Shown here one piece after another: positions 4,276 to 5,731 of a DNA stretch of 5,731 nt. A program made the position numbers and the translations under genes. Position 1 is the stretch's first letter. The number at the start of each line of letters is the position of its first letter. Origin of the DNA: Flavobacteriales bacterium (GTDB lineage: Bacteria; Bacteroidota; Bacteroidia; Flavobacteriales; Flavobacteriaceae). The stretch covers positions 1 to 5,731 of the forward strand of contig WTIY01000073.1 in NCBI GenBank assembly GCA_011525065.1. Reading direction: 5' to 3'. The notes under the pieces were generated by a model. That model did no database searches, was not told the DNA's origin, and saw only the letters and a list, made by a program, of their open reading frames with translations.

Positions 4276-5731
4276 CAGAATTAGGGTCTTTTTTAGTTCG
4301 AATCAGGCTGAGGACATCAGTTCTCTGATTCAATTGATACCACGAAAATAGGCAAGTTATGACAATTAAAGCTGCCGTTATAATCATTTGCCCCACAGAA
4401 TCGCCCGATTTTGCGCTGATTAATACCGCAGAGCACAAAACCAGTCCCGAGCCAAACAAGACATACAGGCCCTTTGAGAGGGTTAAATCATAACGCCATT
4501 TCACAATGACAATCAAACTAAAAAAATGAATGACATAATACACCAAAAAGCTCATTCCAAGACCCATTAATCCATAATGGTAATAACCCGCGGCGTTCAG
4601 TGCGAATAAAATGGCGTTAAATGAGATGGTGGTTCTTAAAAATAAAGAGGAGTCCCCTCTGGCAATGATGACATAGCCTAAAGAAAAAGAAACCGCTTTG
4701 AATAACATGCCTAGAATTCCCCATTGTACCAGAGGAACCACTGCTTTAAATTCTACCGTGTAAAGCAGGGTAATGATCCACGGGGAGAAGGCTAAAAAAA
4801 CCACAATAATGGGTAACATTAACAGCGTGGCTAATTCAGCCTGCCGACCTACAATGAGTTTGGTCTTTAACAGATCCTGTCCAACCTCAGAAAGACGCGG
4901 AAAATAATCTGTCCCCATTGCGGTAAAAATCAACCCCACATAAGTGTTCAAAATTAAGAATCCAGCATTGTACAATCCAACATCGGATAGACCCCCCAGA
5001 CCTGAGATAAACAATTGAATGCCATAACCTACCAGTAAGGTGATGATGGAACTCAAACTCAACAACACGCCTAAACGCATCATCGGCTTGCCCTTATTCC
5101 AAGCGTTTAACGGCGTGGTCCAGGAGATATGTCCTCCACTTTTGGCATCAACCCTTTGGGCGACCAAGAAACTGATCACCGCTGTGACAATGATGGCTGG
5201 GACTATTGCGTCAATGCGCCAATAATAATACAGGGGCACAGTGACCAACAAAGCAATCAAATTCCCCCAAACATTGGCCTTGGCCAAACCGCTTAGAATC
5301 CTCAAACCCTGTAAACGCGTTAGGGTGGACTGAGTGAGTTGTTTGAACAATAAGGCAAAAGAAATGGCCCTAATGTGCGTGGTATAATGGGCGTCACCAA
5401 ACGTCCAAAGGCTGATCCATGGTGCCATTAAAACCATCAATACAACGCCGATAACTGCCGTGATGACAAATAAGGTCTTTAAAACACCTAAGGTTTCTTT
5501 TTGCTGTTCGGTGTCAGATCCATGGGCAGCAATTTCCTTCACCCCACTGCGATCCAAGCCGAGATTGGTGATGGCCAAAAGGACATTTAAGGTGGCCATG
5601 AGCAAACTGGCAATACCCATACCAGCGGGGCCGATAAACAAGGCGATAAACTTAGAGCGAAGTAAGGCCATAATGATGTTGGCCAATTGCACCCCGCCAA
5701 AAAGGGATGTCGCCTTGAGCATGCTCTGATA
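4265..5731 (-). CDS. wzx: Wzx-type polysaccharide repeat-unit flippase (MOP superfamily), start probably beyond the window
   Basis: Integral inner-membrane protein of the multidrug/oligosaccharidyl-lipid/polysaccharide (MOP) exporter superfamily, expected to flip undecaprenyl-diphosphate-linked repeat units to the periplasm. From the ATG at 5722 there are 485 residues with about 13-14 hydrophobic segments, for example near 32-54, 82-104, 150-167, 171-190, 216-240, 247-270, 297-320, 364-380, 388-408, 418-436 and 445-463. The N-terminus has RSKFIALFIGPAGMGIASLL (22-41) followed by ITNLGLDRSGVKEIA, typical of O-antigen translocases. The C-terminus is short, charged and cytoplasmic (RTKKDPNSDEH). 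The frame stays open rightward of 5722 (codons for Y-Q-S), and relatives often begin with a few residues such as 'SY-x-x-ILKATSLFGG', so the true start is probably beyond base 5731 and the CDS is given as partial. It heads a pair with the acyltransferase (11 bp overlap). Function as a flippase is secure; the exact substrate is not. Confidence 0.9.
   Translation of the reverse strand, partial: YQSMLKATSLFGGVQLANIIMALLRSKFIALFIGPAGMGIASLLMATLNVLLAITNLGLDRSGVKEIAAHGSDTEQQKETLGVLKTLFVITAVIGVVLMVLMAPWISLWTFGDAHYTTHIRAISFALLFKQLTQSTLTRLQGLRILSGLAKANVWGNLIALLVTVPLYYYWRIDAIVPAIIVTAVISFLVAQRVDAKSGGHISWTTPLNAWNKGKPMMRLGVLLSLSSIITLLVGYGIQLFISGLGGLSDVGLYNAGFLILNTYVGLIFTAMGTDYFPRLSEVGQDLLKTKLIVGRQAELATLLMLPIIVVFLAFSPWIITLLYTVEFKAVVPLVQWGILGMLFKAVSFSLGYVIIARGDSSLFLRTTISFNAILFALNAAGYYHYGLMGLGMSFLVYYVIHFFSLIVIVKWRYDLTLSKGLYVLFGSGLVLCSAVLISAKSGDSVGQMIITAALIVITCLFSWYQLNQRTDVLSLIRTKKDPNSDEH

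Noticed and set aside
4634..4660. Terminator-like hairpin on the - strand (AGAGG/CCTCT followed by a T-rich tail) inside the flippase
   Set aside because: The 5-bp stem is weaker, the tail is interrupted by A, and it would stop the gene's own transcript in the middle of a conserved protein; chance is more likely.
5460..5729. 89-codon open frame on the + strand opposite the flippase N-terminus
   Set aside because: It mirrors the strongly conserved flippase region and has no features of its own.

Overview
The window lies wholly inside a surface-polysaccharide (O-antigen or capsule type) biosynthesis locus of a Gram-negative bacterium. It carries six protein genes: three glycosyltransferases, a dTDP-sugar 3,4-ketoisomerase of the FdtA/QdtA type, a left-handed beta-helix acyltransferase and a Wzx-type flippase. 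Two of them run off the window edges. The phylum is not settled. A modest lean to Bacteroidota rests on three points: no gene start has a convincing Shine-Dalgarno sequence, the 2399-3535 glycosyltransferase resembles a family I associate with Bacteroidota polysaccharide loci, and the flippase N-terminus has the 'LKATSLFGGVQ' look common there. Similar proteins also occur in Gammaproteobacteria, and the locus may have been transferred. No RNA gene, CRISPR array, insertion sequence or attachment site was seen.

Layout from left to right: GT2 glycosyltransferase on + (5' end missing, stop at 767); FdtA-like ketoisomerase on - (747-1160); GT4 glycosyltransferase on - (1141-2388); GT-B glycosyltransferase on + (2399-3535); acyltransferase on - (3532-4275); Wzx flippase on - (4265 to the right edge, true start probably outside). 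The transcription units this implies are an incoming + unit ending at 767, a - pair GT4 to fdtA, a + single gene, and a - pair wzx to acyltransferase entering from the right. Every junction overlaps or nearly so: 21 bp and 4 bp tail-to-tail, 20 bp and 11 bp in tandem, and about 10 bp head-to-head. There is no intergenic stretch, so any promoter or terminator must lie inside coding sequence.

How the genes fit together, by family knowledge: the ketoisomerase diverts dTDP-4-keto-6-deoxyglucose to the 3-keto sugar, the precursor of dTDP-Fuc3NAc or dTDP-Qui3NAc. The three glycosyltransferases build a lipid-linked repeat unit, the acyltransferase probably decorates a sugar with an acetyl group, and the flippase moves the finished undecaprenyl-linked unit across the inner membrane. 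The aminotransferase and N-acetyltransferase that should follow the ketoisomerase, the RmlA/RmlB enzymes and the Wzy polymerase are not in the window.

The most unusual feature is non-coding in nature. Inside the GT4 gene, reading on the opposite (+) strand, two mutually exclusive hairpins overlap at 2159-2179 and are followed at once by six T. This looks like a small terminator/antiterminator about 215 bp upstream of the divergent + glycosyltransferase, whose promoter must itself lie within GT4.
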